NCBI GenBank assembly: GCA_036320915.1
Contig: JAXBDG010000005.1
Location: 1,426,001 to 1,490,000 of the forward strand
Source: Linnemannia elongata
Taxonomy: Eukaryota > Mortierellomycota > Mortierellomycetes > Mortierellales > Mortierellaceae
DNA: 64,000 nucleotides
Direction: 5' to 3'
Part shown: piece after piece, positions 32,548 to 45,813 of the stretch
How the letters are laid out: each line of letters starts with the position of its first letter
Position numbering within the stretch: the stretch's first letter is position 1
Notes under the pieces: model-generated
What the model saw: the letters and a program-made list of their open reading frames with translations, nothing else
Database searches by the model: none
Told to the model about the DNA's origin: nothing
Position numbers and translations under genes: made by a program

Positions 32548-35500
32548 GTTGTCTCCCTACTTTCACCTTTTCTTCTTTCTTCATTTCTGATAATCCCCCT
32601 ATTTTTTTGTCGTTGCAACAACCGGGCAAGTTGACACAAAGTTATTTATTTTACTTCAACTCTTTGGTCTCAAACTCAGTCATTCGCCGCCATCTCGGGT
32701 TCGCATCTGCAGGCTAGTAAGAGGGAAAAAATCGAGCATCAAAGCGGCCAACAAGGCAACACCAAAGCGACCAAGCAGGTACAGTAGATGCAGGTGAGGT
32801 CAGTTTCCTTTCCCCAACCGACCGAGCCCAACTGCAGGCAATCATAACAACCCTACCCCACCCAAAACAACAATTCCAATTCATACTTTTTGCATTGTTG
32901 TTGTTTTATGCTCATTGAACAGACATCAGGTACGATGGTCATGCCTGCCTTCCTTTCGTTGGATAGACGAATGCAATGGCTAATGTTGTAAAATAACCAA
33001 CCACAAAGTGAATAACACCAATGCTCTTGTTTATTGCTTTTGTTTGTTGCAAGTTAGTTCGGTAGTTTCTTTATTTGACGAGCATGTACACTACCCTCCC
33101 TTCCTTCCATCCGTCTATCCACTCAGGCGCTTAAAACATAGATGATAGCGACGATATATGTGCTCCCTTCTCTGAACGACCTTCCTCAGCCCTTCCTTGC
33201 TTGCCCTCAAACCCCCCATTCCCAATCATTCCTCCTCCATTTCACATCGCATCTATTAAACAATTACCCCACAATCCCGTCTCGTGGATCAGCTCTTGCT
33301 AATATGCCTTCTTCTTCTTCGGCCTTTTTTTATTTTTTTTTGTCGATGCTTTCTTGTACTCTGTTTACTTGTGTGTTGTCTGTCCGAGTTGTTATGTTCA
33401 TGACGATTGATGTCCAGGGTGAGTAAAACAAAGAACAGTTGTTAGCTCAGCTCGAGAGAAATGTTAGTTGTACAGACAAGCAGACAGGCCGATAGATAGG
33501 AAGAGGAGGGTAAACAAAGCACAATTACACACGGTAAACACGGGCAGACAATGAAGAGAAAGAAAGAGAGAGAAAGAGAGAGTCAGACAAACAAACAGCA
33601 ACAAACAGTAAAACAGGCCAACCTCACTCACACCAAAGACGAGGGAGTTGCGGCCAAAGGGAAAAGAAAATCGAACCCCGTCCGTGACATCAAAATCATA
33701 AAAAAAAATGAAAAGAAAAAAAAAAAAAAAAAGCCAGTGAGAGGAGGGCGCGCGAACCGCATCCGCAGGGGACACAAAAGGGCGATTCGCCAGAAAAAAG
33801 CGGGGTAAGAAAGCAGCACAGAGAAGAGAGAAAAATATCATTGTGCAGCTGGCGAATGAGAGGGTGTTCTGTGAACCTAACGGATTTTTTTCCTATACAA
33901 TCGGCACCAATTATTAATTCTTTCTTTCATTCAATCGTTTAATAATAGGGGGGTTGGCTGGCCAACAAACGGACGACGGGGCTTGATGAGAGCGCTGGGC
34001 AGGGTAAGAAAGAAAGGGATATCAAGCCAACGACAACACCAGACAACAAACAGCACATTGCTTCGCTTTTTCTCAGCAATCAATATGCAAAATTCTCGAT
34101 TCGTCTGTCCAACTATTATCCTTGTATGCGCCAGCCCCCTACAGCAGTGCGATGCTGAGCTGGGCAGGGGATGATAATAAGACGACCGCGGAGGCCGGCC
34201 GAAGCCAGGTTCTTTGCATTGGGCTTTCAGTAAGGGCTTAATGCTTTGTATTTCCGTAGAACAATCAACAAAGTATGAAAGCTATGTACTCGTTAGGTAT
34301 CTTTTCCCGCCCGACATCCAAGAGAGCTTATCATTTTAGCATGAAAACAAGTGTGAAAACGGTCGTGCCCTACTTTCTTTTCAGGTAGCCCAATCCAGCC
34401 CGAATTGACCCAAGGAGAGTGAAGGGAAGTGAAGGTAGAGTACCTCATGAGGGATACCAGCAGCCATTTGCAAAGACATGAAGAAATGTATGAATGAACG
34501 CGGGCGAGCAATGCAAGATGGAAAGAAGAAATAAATAAATATGATTTAATCAACACTATCGACATTAACATCAACATCATCAAGACCAAAAAGCTCAAAA
34601 CCAAAACACCACTCACTCGCGACCACATAAGTTCACTCATAACATCAACCATCCCATGACTCCATTAGACAGACGCCCTTTAAAGGTGTCAGCGGCGACC
34701 ATGAATAAGTGAGCGGCGATAGACAATGCGGGCATTTGTCAAAGTACTCCTAAAAACAAAAATGAACATCAGATGCAGCACAGGCTGCCCTGTCTCTCTC
34801 TGTCAATTTCTCGTTAACCCTGAGCAAGTAAACAACATCAGAGGAGAGAGATTGGGTTCGAAGGTCAGAACGGTGTTGCCTGTCTGTCTGTCCATCCCAT
34901 GGCCGCTTCAACCTCGACCTTCTCTCCCCTTCTTGACTGCCCTGATTTTTCCTTGCCTGTTCATGAAATGAAACTGTAAAAATCTGCAAAACTTTACTTC
35001 TGTCGCTTTCGCTTCCTGAAGAAGAACGACAACAAACAACAAATATAGATAGATGACTGAAGATACCAATGGACAAAAGGTCAGAAATGAACAAACAGGG
35101 GGAGTCGAGATGATGAAGACCCGGTTGCTCAAAGTTGCAAAATGAATCCTCACTTTTGTTGATTATGAATGAGGTTTGCTTGAACTTAAATGTAGTCATC
35201 TCGCTCTTTCGAGAGCGACGACCAAGTCATGAACACCTTCTCAAAATAAGAGACCCCTGCCTTGTCGTTTATTTGTTCACAAGGGACATTCTTACTTTCT
35301 TTCAGGGGCCAAAAAGGGTTAAAGGACCATCAGGACAATCAAATTAACTGAAAAACCTCCGACGGACGGTTAGGACACTGAGGTCTAGAGTCACCGGGTC
35401 TAGAAGTCGACTGAACATAAGTCTTCTATTTCACACCACTAGTCGAGCATAAACCATGAACCCATTGTTCGCCGCTCATATTTGCCTGAACTAGAAATTG

Positions 35501-37986
35501 TTCATGTTAGAGACGAAAATCGAGATTTTATCTTACTCGACACCAACTTCTCCCCTTTTTTGCATGCCATTCTCTGTCTTAAAAAAAGGCGGGAACGAGT
35601 AAAGGTAGGGGGTAATGGCAGAGGAGCAGGCTGGGGCGGTCAGATGATAATGATTGGGCATGAGAAAGGGATGCAGTGAATGGTATTTCGTCGGATGGAT
35701 GTGGAAGTCTTTTTTTTTTCTACAAGAAGGCTCTGGGCCTTCTAGCTAGTTTTCTGTCCCTGCATTATTTGTAACATGAACAAAAAGAAAGGCTCCATTT
35801 AACAGGGTAATTGCGACTGAACTCGGACATATATCGTTTCTACCGTTGTCTATGTGTATGTTGACCATGACCATGTCTCTTTCTTATGCGTTTCCTCACC
35901 CGCTCCCTTGCACCTTATTCTTTCTGTTGCTCTTTCGGAGTCCTTTTACCCCGGATGTTGACCCAAATGCGGACACGTATCTATTCCGTCAGAGTCCGCG
36001 TAGTCCCTTCCTCTCTTCTTTTCGCACTCACACACCGCCGAGTCAAAAAGTCGGGGTCGAGCGTGAGATCGTTAAAAAAAACAAAAGGGCGGATGACTGA
36101 TAATGCGCCTGAGCTTAAGACCGACAGACAAACAGATATGAGGTGAGGAAAGGGAAAGGAAAGAGGGAAAAAAAGGTACTCATGAGGAGTACCCTCTAAC
36201 TGTTTTGCCCCATTTCAGCACCTAGAATGTCCAATTAGCGTCCGCGCCTTTCAAAAACTCGATGCTCATTCGCCCTGTGACTGCAGCGCCAGAAAAGCCA
36301 GAGCAACAAGAAGGGAGGATAGAGACTCAACAGAGCAGTAAACAACAGGCATCATTGGGGAAGGAAGAAGAATGAAGATTCAAGATGTAAGACGAAGAAG
36401 TAAGGTGAATACTTTGTGAACAGTACTTTTCCAAAGTATGCTCTGCTCTTTGTTGTCTTTGTCTATCCCTCTCTGTCATCCACCAAATCGATCATAGCGC
36501 CTTTACTCTGCGCCCTTGCGTTCTTTGTCTCTTCGTCGCTCGCCCTGGCTTGCTCTTTTTTTTTATTCCTCTTTCCTTCCATTGGATCCAGAACGGCCCT
36601 CTTGTTCGCAAGAGTTAATGATACGTTTAACTACAAAGGTACCAGCAGCTTCTGTACATACCCTGCTTATCATTCGTGATGGAGTGTTTGGTACAGCACA
36701 TACTTTATGGAGCAAGCCCGATCGCGCCCTCTTTTTGGGAGGAAGGTACTCGCTTTGAACCGACGAGTTTAGTTATGATAGGTTGTGTGTAGGGTGACAG
36801 CAGCAAACGCGCGCATTCATTCCTATCGTTCCTCTCTCACTCCCACTCCTCCACACTTTTTTAGTGGCAAAGCAACAACAACAGACACCCCACTTTTTTG
36901 GTGCACCTGTGTCTCCCTATTTCAATGTTAACGAGGACAAAGACGGCGATTGTCGTGTTTGGTTCGTTCTTTTTTGTTTGTGCTCAAGTGTTGTGCTGGC
37001 GAGATTGTCCATGTGTGCTGCTGCTGTTTGTGTGTTTTTGCGGGGTGGATGGACAAAGGAGGGTGAAGGATATGCGCTTATTACTGCTCATCCTCTCTCC
37101 CCTATCCCTTCCGTTTCCTTTTCGCCCAGACCTGTTCAATTTTTTTTTTTTTTACTTTCTTCTCCTCCTCCCCTTCACGTTTTGGGCCAACCGGATTGTT
37201 TATTGGGGAGAAAAAGAGCCAACACCTCTCACCTTCCTCCGTTTTCACACCTTTTTTTTTTCTGTGTTACCCTACACACGCCATGCGTGTCTGCCATGCG
37301 AGCAGAAGAAGGAGTAGAGAGACAGAGGGATGTTTTAGATGGGGCAAGAAAGAAGAAGGGCGTGTGGCTGTAGAGGAAAACGACAGGTGTATAGAAAACG
37401 GGGTAACTCTTTGTCCATCTGGCCTGAGGTGATATAGGGAACAGGTACATGTCTCCAATTTTGTGCCAGACAAAGACCTCGTCTTATATAGAAGGGGACA
37501 TGTTTTATTTGTTCTGACACACCATTCAGGAACACAAAGTATACATGAAGGCAAAGGACCTCTGAGAAGCATAACCTGTTTGAATCTGAAAGAAGAAACA
37601 GGGAAACTCCCGTACGAACCGGCAAAAGGAGACGAAAAGGTCCTGAAGACAGAGCAAAGGATGCAAAGATATGAATAAGAACAACTCTAGTCTCTCACCT
37701 TATTTTTTTTTATCGTTTTTTTTTATCTTGTACCTTTCTACTTCTAGCGTCGATCGCATAAGCATAAAAACTGATCGAGAGCAAAGGAAGAAAAAGTCCA
37801 GACTTTTTTCCCGGTTTACAGCTTTCATACCTAGACAGTACTGGAGCTGGAGCTACAGCGACAGCCATGGACGAACGATGCGAAGCAGCTTGCTTTGCTA
37901 TCTCTTCGAGGTTGTTTACCTTTTCTTTTGAGTGGCCTCCCAACCGTTCGATCGTTGGTTCCCTTCAGCAAAGTGAACGGAAAACG

Positions 37987-38026
<40 letters not shown>
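37987..38026. repeat. A40 homopolymer
   Basis: Forty A in a row, noncoding, in the gene-poor stretch. Confidence 0.95.
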
Positions 38027-38029
<3 letters not shown>

Positions 38030-39722
38030 ATAATCAACCCTGCAGGCGTGCAGGACAGACCGAGCGTGAGTAACTGAGCGGTCAATACAACATTGCTCCA
38101 CCTGAATGATAACAAATAAAAAATAATAACAACGAAAAGAGAGTTTTTTGAGCAACTGCAGTAACTATGCTTCCAAAATATCCTCCTGCAGGCAAGGAAG
38201 TTAGAAAAGACTCCGACCTGCCGTTTTCTTAGATCGCTAGCTGTATCCCCCGCATCCTTCCGTTCATCCTCGACTCTTGTCTCTTCGATCCATCCTTTCG
38301 ACTGGGAGCAAGAGAAAATATATGCGAACGTGGGCATTGTAAGGAATAAGAGATGAAGGAGGGGAAAGATGGGGAAGGATGATCTATCTATGCACATGGG
38401 CGATGAGAAAGTCGATCCAGTTTTTTGTCTCCTTCTTGTGATTCTGAATCTTGAAGGAAAAATCTCTGCCATTTCTTGTGCAACAATGAATGGGGTAGTG
38501 GTCAAAACAAAGGAGTTCGCCGTTTTGGTGTTATTGGAAACTCCAGAAACAAAAACGAGAAAAGCTTTTCGTGTCGATCATTAGCATAGTTTGTTCATTG
38601 CTGTTATTGACAAGTCGCCCGCGATCTTCCCTGTACTCTGAAGAATCCAGTCTCCAGTCTCCAGTACGAATAGCCTTCTAAAGTCAACAATGATAGGACG
38701 TTCTTCTTAAAACATTCAGTGAAGTCTTTTATGACTATCATCACATCATGGCGCCCATTTTCGTACTTGCACCCCAAAACCGCCTATCTGAAACGGACTT
38801 TTTTCTCGCTCTAATTTTTTTTTTTCGAGGTCAGCAGAAAACCAGTCCGCTTTCCCCTCACTGTTATCGCTGTCTTCCTTCCTCAAATGGTTATTCCCCG
38901 CGTTTTTTTCCTTCCCAAAGTCCACGCACGAATGGTACTTCCTCTGAAGTACCTCCGTTTTTTTTAGGGTAAGGGAAAAAGGACGAAGACGCCCTACTGG
39001 GATCCCGAAAAAATGATAGTGGAGGAGCTTCAAAAATAAGTTAACTAGTGGGAATTTTGTCGAGCTCGAGTCATCAGCCTGGCGTTCTTGGATTATTACT
39101 TTTACTATGCTATGCGCATTGCATTATTGTTAAGTTTTCGTTTGACAGTGTTATTGGTACTACCGGTTACCTTGCCTGCTCTTCCAGCATTCGTTGATGC
39201 AGTTGAGAAGTATACGAAAGAGTTGAAAAAAGGATACTAAAGAACAACACATCAAGGACATGTTGACGGACAATTCCCCCGTAACCTCTTCTATTAGCGT
39301 GTGTCAGACTCTGAGCCTGTAAGCCGTCAAAGGAAGAAATAGGAACGGGAAGAAAAGGGTTGCATTGCACGATCCTTTGACCCTGCATCAACAGTCTCCG
39401 AAGGAATCAAGATGCCACCGTCACAACTTACGCGCCTAGAGGAACTCTCCGGAACACGATGTCAACTCAAAGAAGTAGCACACGACCAAACAAAAACAAA
39501 TCACAAAAAGCTAGCCAAACACACGGACCCTTTGGCCCCACTTTTTTTCTTCCTCTTTCTCTTTTCATGTTTTATTTTGAATAGTTTGTTTATTCATATT
39601 TTTCAAGAAAGAGGAGGGTGAACGGTCATGTTCGCTCCCGTTCCTGACCGAAGCTTACTGTTATTTGTTTGCCGGTTTGGGTTGGCGTTTGTTGGTTTTA
39701 TTGGTGTCGCGCCTCTATGCCA

Positions 39723-42700
39723 TCAGATGATGTTCATTTCCTCTTGTACAATCTTGTAGATCTTGCCCTTCCTCAGTCCTTCATTATCGGCACCGCCGCG
39801 ACCTATCTGGTCAAACGAATTCTGGGGATGCGATCCAATAAGAGGGGTGCTCGGACGGGACCCTTGCTCGTCCTCCTCGTCTCCCTCACCCACATCTATC
39901 CGTGCCTCATCCCCATACTGCGCGGAACGACGGTGAGGATCCCGCTGTGAACCCGATACTCTTGTATTTGTGGCTGTTGCCGCTGGTGTTGTTGTCACGG
40001 ATAAAGACGACGACGACGGTGACGACCGCTTGCGGATTGACTGAATCACTTGTCCGATCTTTGTGGCGAGAATCGGAAACACAACGCGTTCGGACCCCAA
40101 TGCAATCAATAGGTGCAGTCCTGCCATCAATAGAATAAACAACTTAAAGCTGAATGGAATGTCCAACAGTTGCATAAAACTCTTGAGCCATTCCGATGGG
40201 AACAAAACCATCGACGCTGACATCAATACCAATCCTGCAGTAATAAACACAAAAGGACCTGAGTTCACAACAAACAAACCAAGGTTAATGAAAACTGGGG
40301 TCATGAAACTTCATCGCGTGTGAAAAATGAAACTTCGGATGAACACGGCTGACATAAACACTTACGGTTGGAGGACATCGGCTTGCGGTAAGGAGGTCCG
40401 ACACTGAAGACAATCGCGACAAGCAGGTACTGGAAGATCGACAGCAGGAACAGACTCGTGTTTTCGTAACCCTCAATGTTCTTCTCGCCACGTTCATACT
40501 TGGGAGGCTTGTACCACGGCTGGTGACGAACAATGCTAAACAAAGTTGCCTGGAAGCATCCCTGGATCACAATCTGTCCGATGAGCGAGGTGAGGACCTT
40601 CTTCGAGACAAGGTTGGCGGTAGGTCGCTTCGGACTGAGCACCGGGAAGGCTTCCGTTCGACCCATGAAAACTGCAATCGGCAAAATGAGCGCCAAGTCG
40701 ATATACAAGAACTGGAAGTCACCGAGGTTGGATGCAAAGGCGTACAGCAAACTGACGGTCGTGAACTGGATGATGCTGTACAGAGCCATGTACTTGAAGC
40801 AACTAAAGCTCGTGACCAACGCAGCCCGACCCTCTCTATGAAAGTGATGGGACGAAGAAAGATAAACAAGGTCAGCATATATGCTCATAAATAAACAGTC
40901 ATTGCATTGTTTAACACAGACAGTAGCCGAGACACCTACTGGATGACTTTGACGACACATCCAATATCGTTCGAGCGACTTGTGAAAGGTGCGGCGACTG
41001 ATGCCTCCGCCTCGCTCAAACTGATTCCGACATCTGCGGCTTTGAGAGCTCCGCAGTCGTTGGCTCCATCACCGCAGAACCCTACACAGTATCCAATAGC
41101 CTGCAGGTTCTCAACCAGCTCGTGCTTCTCATCTGGCGACATGCGAGCGAAAATCTGGCCCTTCACCAGCATCCTGTGCAGAGTTGCCTTGGGTGCAAAG
41201 TCCACCATCCATCGGAAGCAATCACCAGTGACCGCAAGGACATACTCATTCATCAGATGGGTGTATCGTGGAAAGTCCTGTCCTCTGCTCATGGTCTCGA
41301 AACTTGACGCCATAGGCTAAGGAACAATGCAAACATGAATCAAAATTAGCGGTGTTTCCTTCGATCAGATATGATTCCAGATATCACTTCCTAATAACTG
41401 TATCGTACCATAAGGGACATAGGGTCCAGAGTCTTGCGTCCATCGTCAATATTCTCCCAGACGATTCTCGAGTTCTCGGTGGTCGAGTCTCCCACGATGA
41501 ACCGGGGCGTGTAAACCTCTCTCGAGCTCTGAATCAATCCACATTCCTTGGAGACGCTGATGGCGGTAAGGACATTGTCGCCGGTGCACATCACTTGTCG
41601 GATCTGAGCGTTGCTGAGAGTAGCGATAACAGGTGCAGTCGTGGGCTTGAGCTTGTTCTCAAAGACAATCAGGCCCAAGAACGTAAGATCGCTCTCGACT
41701 TGCTCCCGCTTAACACGTTGTGCGCGAATGAAGTTAAGGTTGGGCAGCGATTTAGTGGCGCAGGCAATCACTCGGTATCCATGCTGGGTGTAGTACGACA
41801 GACGCTCCGCATAGTCCGATGGCAATGACTCCTTGAGACAAATGTCGGTCATGACCTCTGGCGCGCCCTTGACATAGATATCCATGCCTGGACTGTGCAG
41901 TTTCTTAACAATGACACTCATCCGTCGAAGTGACGACACAAACTCGAAGCAGCGGATAATACCCAACTCCAAGAACGTTTCCTATTTCAACAAAAAACAT
42001 TGATCAGAACACTTCAAAACTACCATACTCAATACAAACTCTACCAATACAAGAGCAATCCTTACCGATTCACTCATCTCAGTGGGATGGTGAGTAAGAA
42101 CGTCGTCGAGGTTGAACTGCTTTGCTCCCGGCGGTCTGACAACGGTCGATACGATACCTCCCGCAACGCCCTTTGACTGATTGTGAGCAGCCTCAGTGAC
42201 ACTCGAGGTCCTAGCACCAAGGCCGCCTTCCTCCAAAATCCACTGGGTAAAATCGAACATCTTGAGATCCAATGGGTCACCAATGAGCTCTCCGTTCAAC
42301 GACTTGACGGAATGGCAGGTTGTCATGGCAAACAAGAGTGACGTCCCTTTCTCCTGCATTGAGTCCGGAACCGCTCTCAGATCTTCAACGCGACTCAAAA
42401 GAGTTCCAAACCGTCCAGTCTCAACATCCGCGCACTGAACTCCGAGCACATCCAGTCCGTCCTCCGTTAAGGTCCCAGTTTTGTCGAAGCACATGCAGTT
42501 GATTTTTCCTCCAATGTTGACGCGGGTAGGGCTGATGCAAAAGATGTTGGAACGCTTCAGGCGAGCGATAGCAAAGCTGGTTCCAATAGACATGGTTGCT
42601 GGAAGCGCGGGCGGGACGACAATGGTGATTAGGTCCAAGGCCTTGATGATCATCAGCCTAAAGGGCACATCCATGCGGATAAAGTTGACTGTCGAGACCA

Positions 42701-45163
42701 AGAAGCCACAGAACGCGATTCCTGCCAAAATGCCGATAAAGCGGAAAGAGTCGCGGTAGAACTGAAAGTCGTTTGGCTTGGGGAATAACATCGAACGAAT
42801 CAGACTTCCTTTGGTTGTGTTGAATCCTGTTCGAACCACAAGTGCCAGTCCGCGAGGTGCTTGGTCGACACCAAAGTCGACATCATCCGCGCGAACCTGC
42901 TTCTTTGAACTCGCCGCTCCTGGTCGTGCACGGACGATTTTGGTTCCTGAAAACAAAAAATGACGGGCAAGGTCCGAAGGAATATTGGCCAGAGACAGAT
43001 CAAGTTGTCGCAGCGACTTGTCCGTCACAGGGATCTTGGAGACTGGAACTGATTCTCCTGTCAACATGCTCTCGTTCACAATGCAATCTCCTGATAACAG
43101 TACGGCGTCGCATGGGAAAACGGACAGGTCCGAGTCGGTCACCTCAAAAACATCGCCAGGCACAAGCTCCTCTGATCCCAAATAGCGCCCTAGAAAATGA
43201 GAGTGTAATTCTTGATCAGCGCACATTCCTTACTTGCCATATTGCTGAACAAAGGTGAGAAAGATACGTCCAGGAAGAGGTTGTTCAACATACATCTGCC
43301 AGAACGGTAAACCTTGACGTTGCAGACAAACTTGGACATGTTGCGCATGCGTCTCATGGTCTTCTTGGTCTCGATCAACTCTGTCAGCACTGAGACGGTA
43401 GAGATGACAAAAATACAACCGGCGTAGTAGATGTAGTCGTCCGCCATCCAAAGAGCCATCGAGAACACCTGGAAGATGTAGAACGGATGAAGGATTTCCC
43501 CGACCAGCAACTGTCCCACAGTCTTTTCCTTGACATCGATCACGTTCTGACCAAAGACCATCGTGCGCTCCTGCTGAGTCTCACGTCCGATTCCGCGATC
43601 ACAGTTGACGACGTTCAACCACTCGGGATCCTTCCACTTTGAGTTTTGCATGAAGCTATACGTCACTGGGTTGTAGATGAATCGGATGTACTGGTAATCA
43701 AAGTATCTCATATCGTGCAGCATTCCAGAAGACTACATCGCCATGTAGGAAAAAATGAGAAAGATGCTGTTTTAGCTGCTGATTCACAATAGATCGCTCA
43801 AGTTAAGGGCACTAATTGTCATCATTCACCTACCAATGCCTCGTCGAAACCTTCGTCGTCTTCTTGCTTCTCCATCTGCTCGGGACTGAAGACTGAGTTG
43901 ATAGGGCCTCCATAGTACTTCGTAAAGACAACCTCCGTGACCAATTGGCCATAAGCATCCTAGAGGAAGGTGTTCATTGGGTAGAGAATATAATTAATTA
44001 GCGATTGGATGTGAAGGGATATCCTTATCGATACTACCATGGGCTCGAAGGGAGTCCTGCTCTCCTTGCAAATATCTGTTAGTCAAGAAACATTAGAGGG
44101 GTAGACAGGGAAAGGGTGTCACGAGAGACGAAAGGAGAAATAAAGGATAACCCGTTATTCGAATTCGAATGGATCATGAGGAAGAGGCAAAAGAGGAGCC
44201 TTTGTTATTGACGGGGCGAAAAGGCTGTTTACCTCGACAACAACGGACTCAGCCTGGCTCATTTCGCACTTTTCGGCGACAAAGGCCAAGTACCGCTGCG
44301 GCAGCCATCGTCCAAGCAAGAAGAAGATTCCTGCGCTCAGAACACAGGCGAGGTAGTAGATGTAGAGTCGAGACTGGAGGAACCTGTAACCTGTGAATGT
44401 CAGCTCGATGTCCTCCTCTTCGAGATAGACGTGCTGCACGCATCGATCTGGTCTTTGGCCTAAGAAGGTATCAATTGAAGCACAATGAGGTATGAAACAA
44501 GCACCGACGGAATGCGTCAGTCCAGTATCATTATCACCAACGACGTTCACTGATTGTGCCTTATTTTCTCTATCCACGTTGTTGCGGATTGTCACACGCA
44601 GCGCCCTTGGGCTCATGTGCCTTTGATTTTTTTTCTTCTTGCATTTTTTTATATTTTTACTCGGGACTCAAAAAAAAACAAAAAGGATCATCCGCAACGA
44701 GAAAGGGAGAACACACAGACAAGGACATACCCTTAGTTGAGGATCTCTTGACAGGACGAAGTCGACCTGCGGTCTTTGCCAGGAGGATTGGTTGCATCGC
44801 ACTGGCGGCATCATCCCCATCCTCATCCTCATAGTCGTCCTCGTCCTCGTTGTTTTCATCGCCGTCGTTGTTGTTGTTGTTGCTGATGTCGTCGTTGTCG
44901 ACTTGATGCAGCTGAAACTTGGAGGAAAGTGGACGAATGGTCGGAGCTCGAGAAAAGGAAGAAGCTTCACGACCAGTGTAGAGTGAGCCATCTTGGTGGT
45001 GGTTGCTGTCGGTGGGTGCTGGAAGAGTGTGTGGTTGAGAGCCCTGTTGACTAGATGGGAGCAGGGACGTACGCCTCTGTGTCCCTTGGGCCTGGCTTAT
45101 AGAGTCGCCATTGTGGTCGAAGAGCCGGGAGGAGAGTGGGTCATGAGAAGGGGTGTTGACCAT
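39723..45163 (-). CDS. YPK9: P5B-type ATPase (Ypk9/ATP13A2 family), 1446 aa
   Basis: Nine exons: 45163-44731, 44459-44233, 43959-43834, 43732-43294, 43189-42066, 41981-41409, 41316-40940, 40835-40366, 40294-39723; all phases agree. The N terminus is cytosolic, with Asn and Asp/Glu runs. P-type ATPase signatures are [19 protein letters not shown] (~450-458), [15 protein letters not shown] in the M4 helix (~601; PPALP marks P5B), the phosphorylated Asp of [12 protein letters not shown] (~644), VKGAPEVM, and the hinge [19 protein letters not shown]. Family members sit in the vacuole or late endosome membrane and export polyamines to the cytosol, with roles in metal tolerance. Length matches yeast Ypk9 (1472). 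The C terminus is Ser-rich and acidic after the last helix. Exon 3 is the least certain junction. Confidence 0.92.
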
Positions 45164-45813
45164 TAAACAGCAGTCAGGTCGCGTGTGCAAGTGAGGTCCT
45201 GAGAGAGGGTGCTTGGTGTAGAAAGGGAAGAGGGGAAGGATGAGACGAAGAGGGAGTGACTCAAAGGCACGGCGAGGAGGAGGAGGAAGAGGAAGAGGAA
45301 GAACGGAGAGGAGCAAGCAGGCAGGATGCAAGAGCGGGGAACGAAGAAGGAAGGTAAGGAAAGAAAAGTAAAAAGGAAGGAAGGAAGGAAGGAAGGAAGG
45401 AAAGGATAAGAAGGTTGCGGTGTCGATCAAGTAGGCATTTGGGCAGGTGGATGGGTGGATGGGGGGGGGGGGTTGCACTTTGTAGGGGAGCAAAGTTAGA
45501 GGGAAACGATTGGAGCAAACTTTCGCACAAAGAAAAAAAGGAACTGAGAACACTCCTTCCCGCTCGCCGGATAAAGGTAGAACTTTTCTCTCTTCTAGGT
45601 TGTGCCCCGAATAGGAAGAGAACAAAACAACATACAGCAACAGGAAGCATTGACGAAAGCGAAAGGCAATCTTGATGGTCATCCTTGAAAAAACCATTGA
45701 GAACACAACGCATGATGACAGCTTTCATATCAAAAAGACACAATTAAAATACCCTCCTCTCGCAGGGGTTCTGCCTTGAGGAAAACTGCATTGAAATTAC
45801 TATCTACGACAAC
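45164..45813. other. Leader/promoter of the ATPase gene with simple repeats
   Basis: Contains an AAGG tetranucleotide tract (45374-45403) and a G12 run (45461-45472). Strongly purine-rich on the plus strand, hence a C/T-rich leader for the minus-strand ATPase gene. Confidence 0.6.
45374..45403. repeat. AAGG tetranucleotide repeat
   Basis: About seven tandem units in the presumed 5' leader of the P5B ATPase gene. Confidence 0.9.

Larger units (their letters stand above)
31468..39722. other. 8.3 kb region without recognisable genes
   Basis: This stretch lies upstream of the RhoGEF start and downstream of the P5B ATPase stop. It contains C/T-rich and G/A-rich tracts, a CTC repeat (32511-32547), an A40 run (37987-38026) and scattered frames up to ~220 codons that encode Phe/Ser/Leu- or Lys-rich low-complexity peptides with no family resemblance. 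Part of it may be leader or promoter of the RhoGEF, or hold noncoding transcripts. No tRNA-like B box with matching A box was found by eye. Confidence 0.5.

Noticed and set aside
34850..34880. tRNA-like B box words (gggttcgaagg) in the gene-poor stretch
   Set aside because: No matching A box or cloverleaf arms could be drawn around it.
36864..37373. 169-codon plus-strand frame in the gene-poor region
   Set aside because: Low-complexity hydrophobic content, no homologous motif, and overlapping frames of similar quality.
44050..44085. Possible micro-exon of the P5B ATPase (ESRTPFEPM) between exons 2 and 3
   Set aside because: Joining exon 2 directly to [11 protein letters not shown] is in phase and gives a smooth protein; the micro-exon would need an AAG acceptor. 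It remains a weak alternative.
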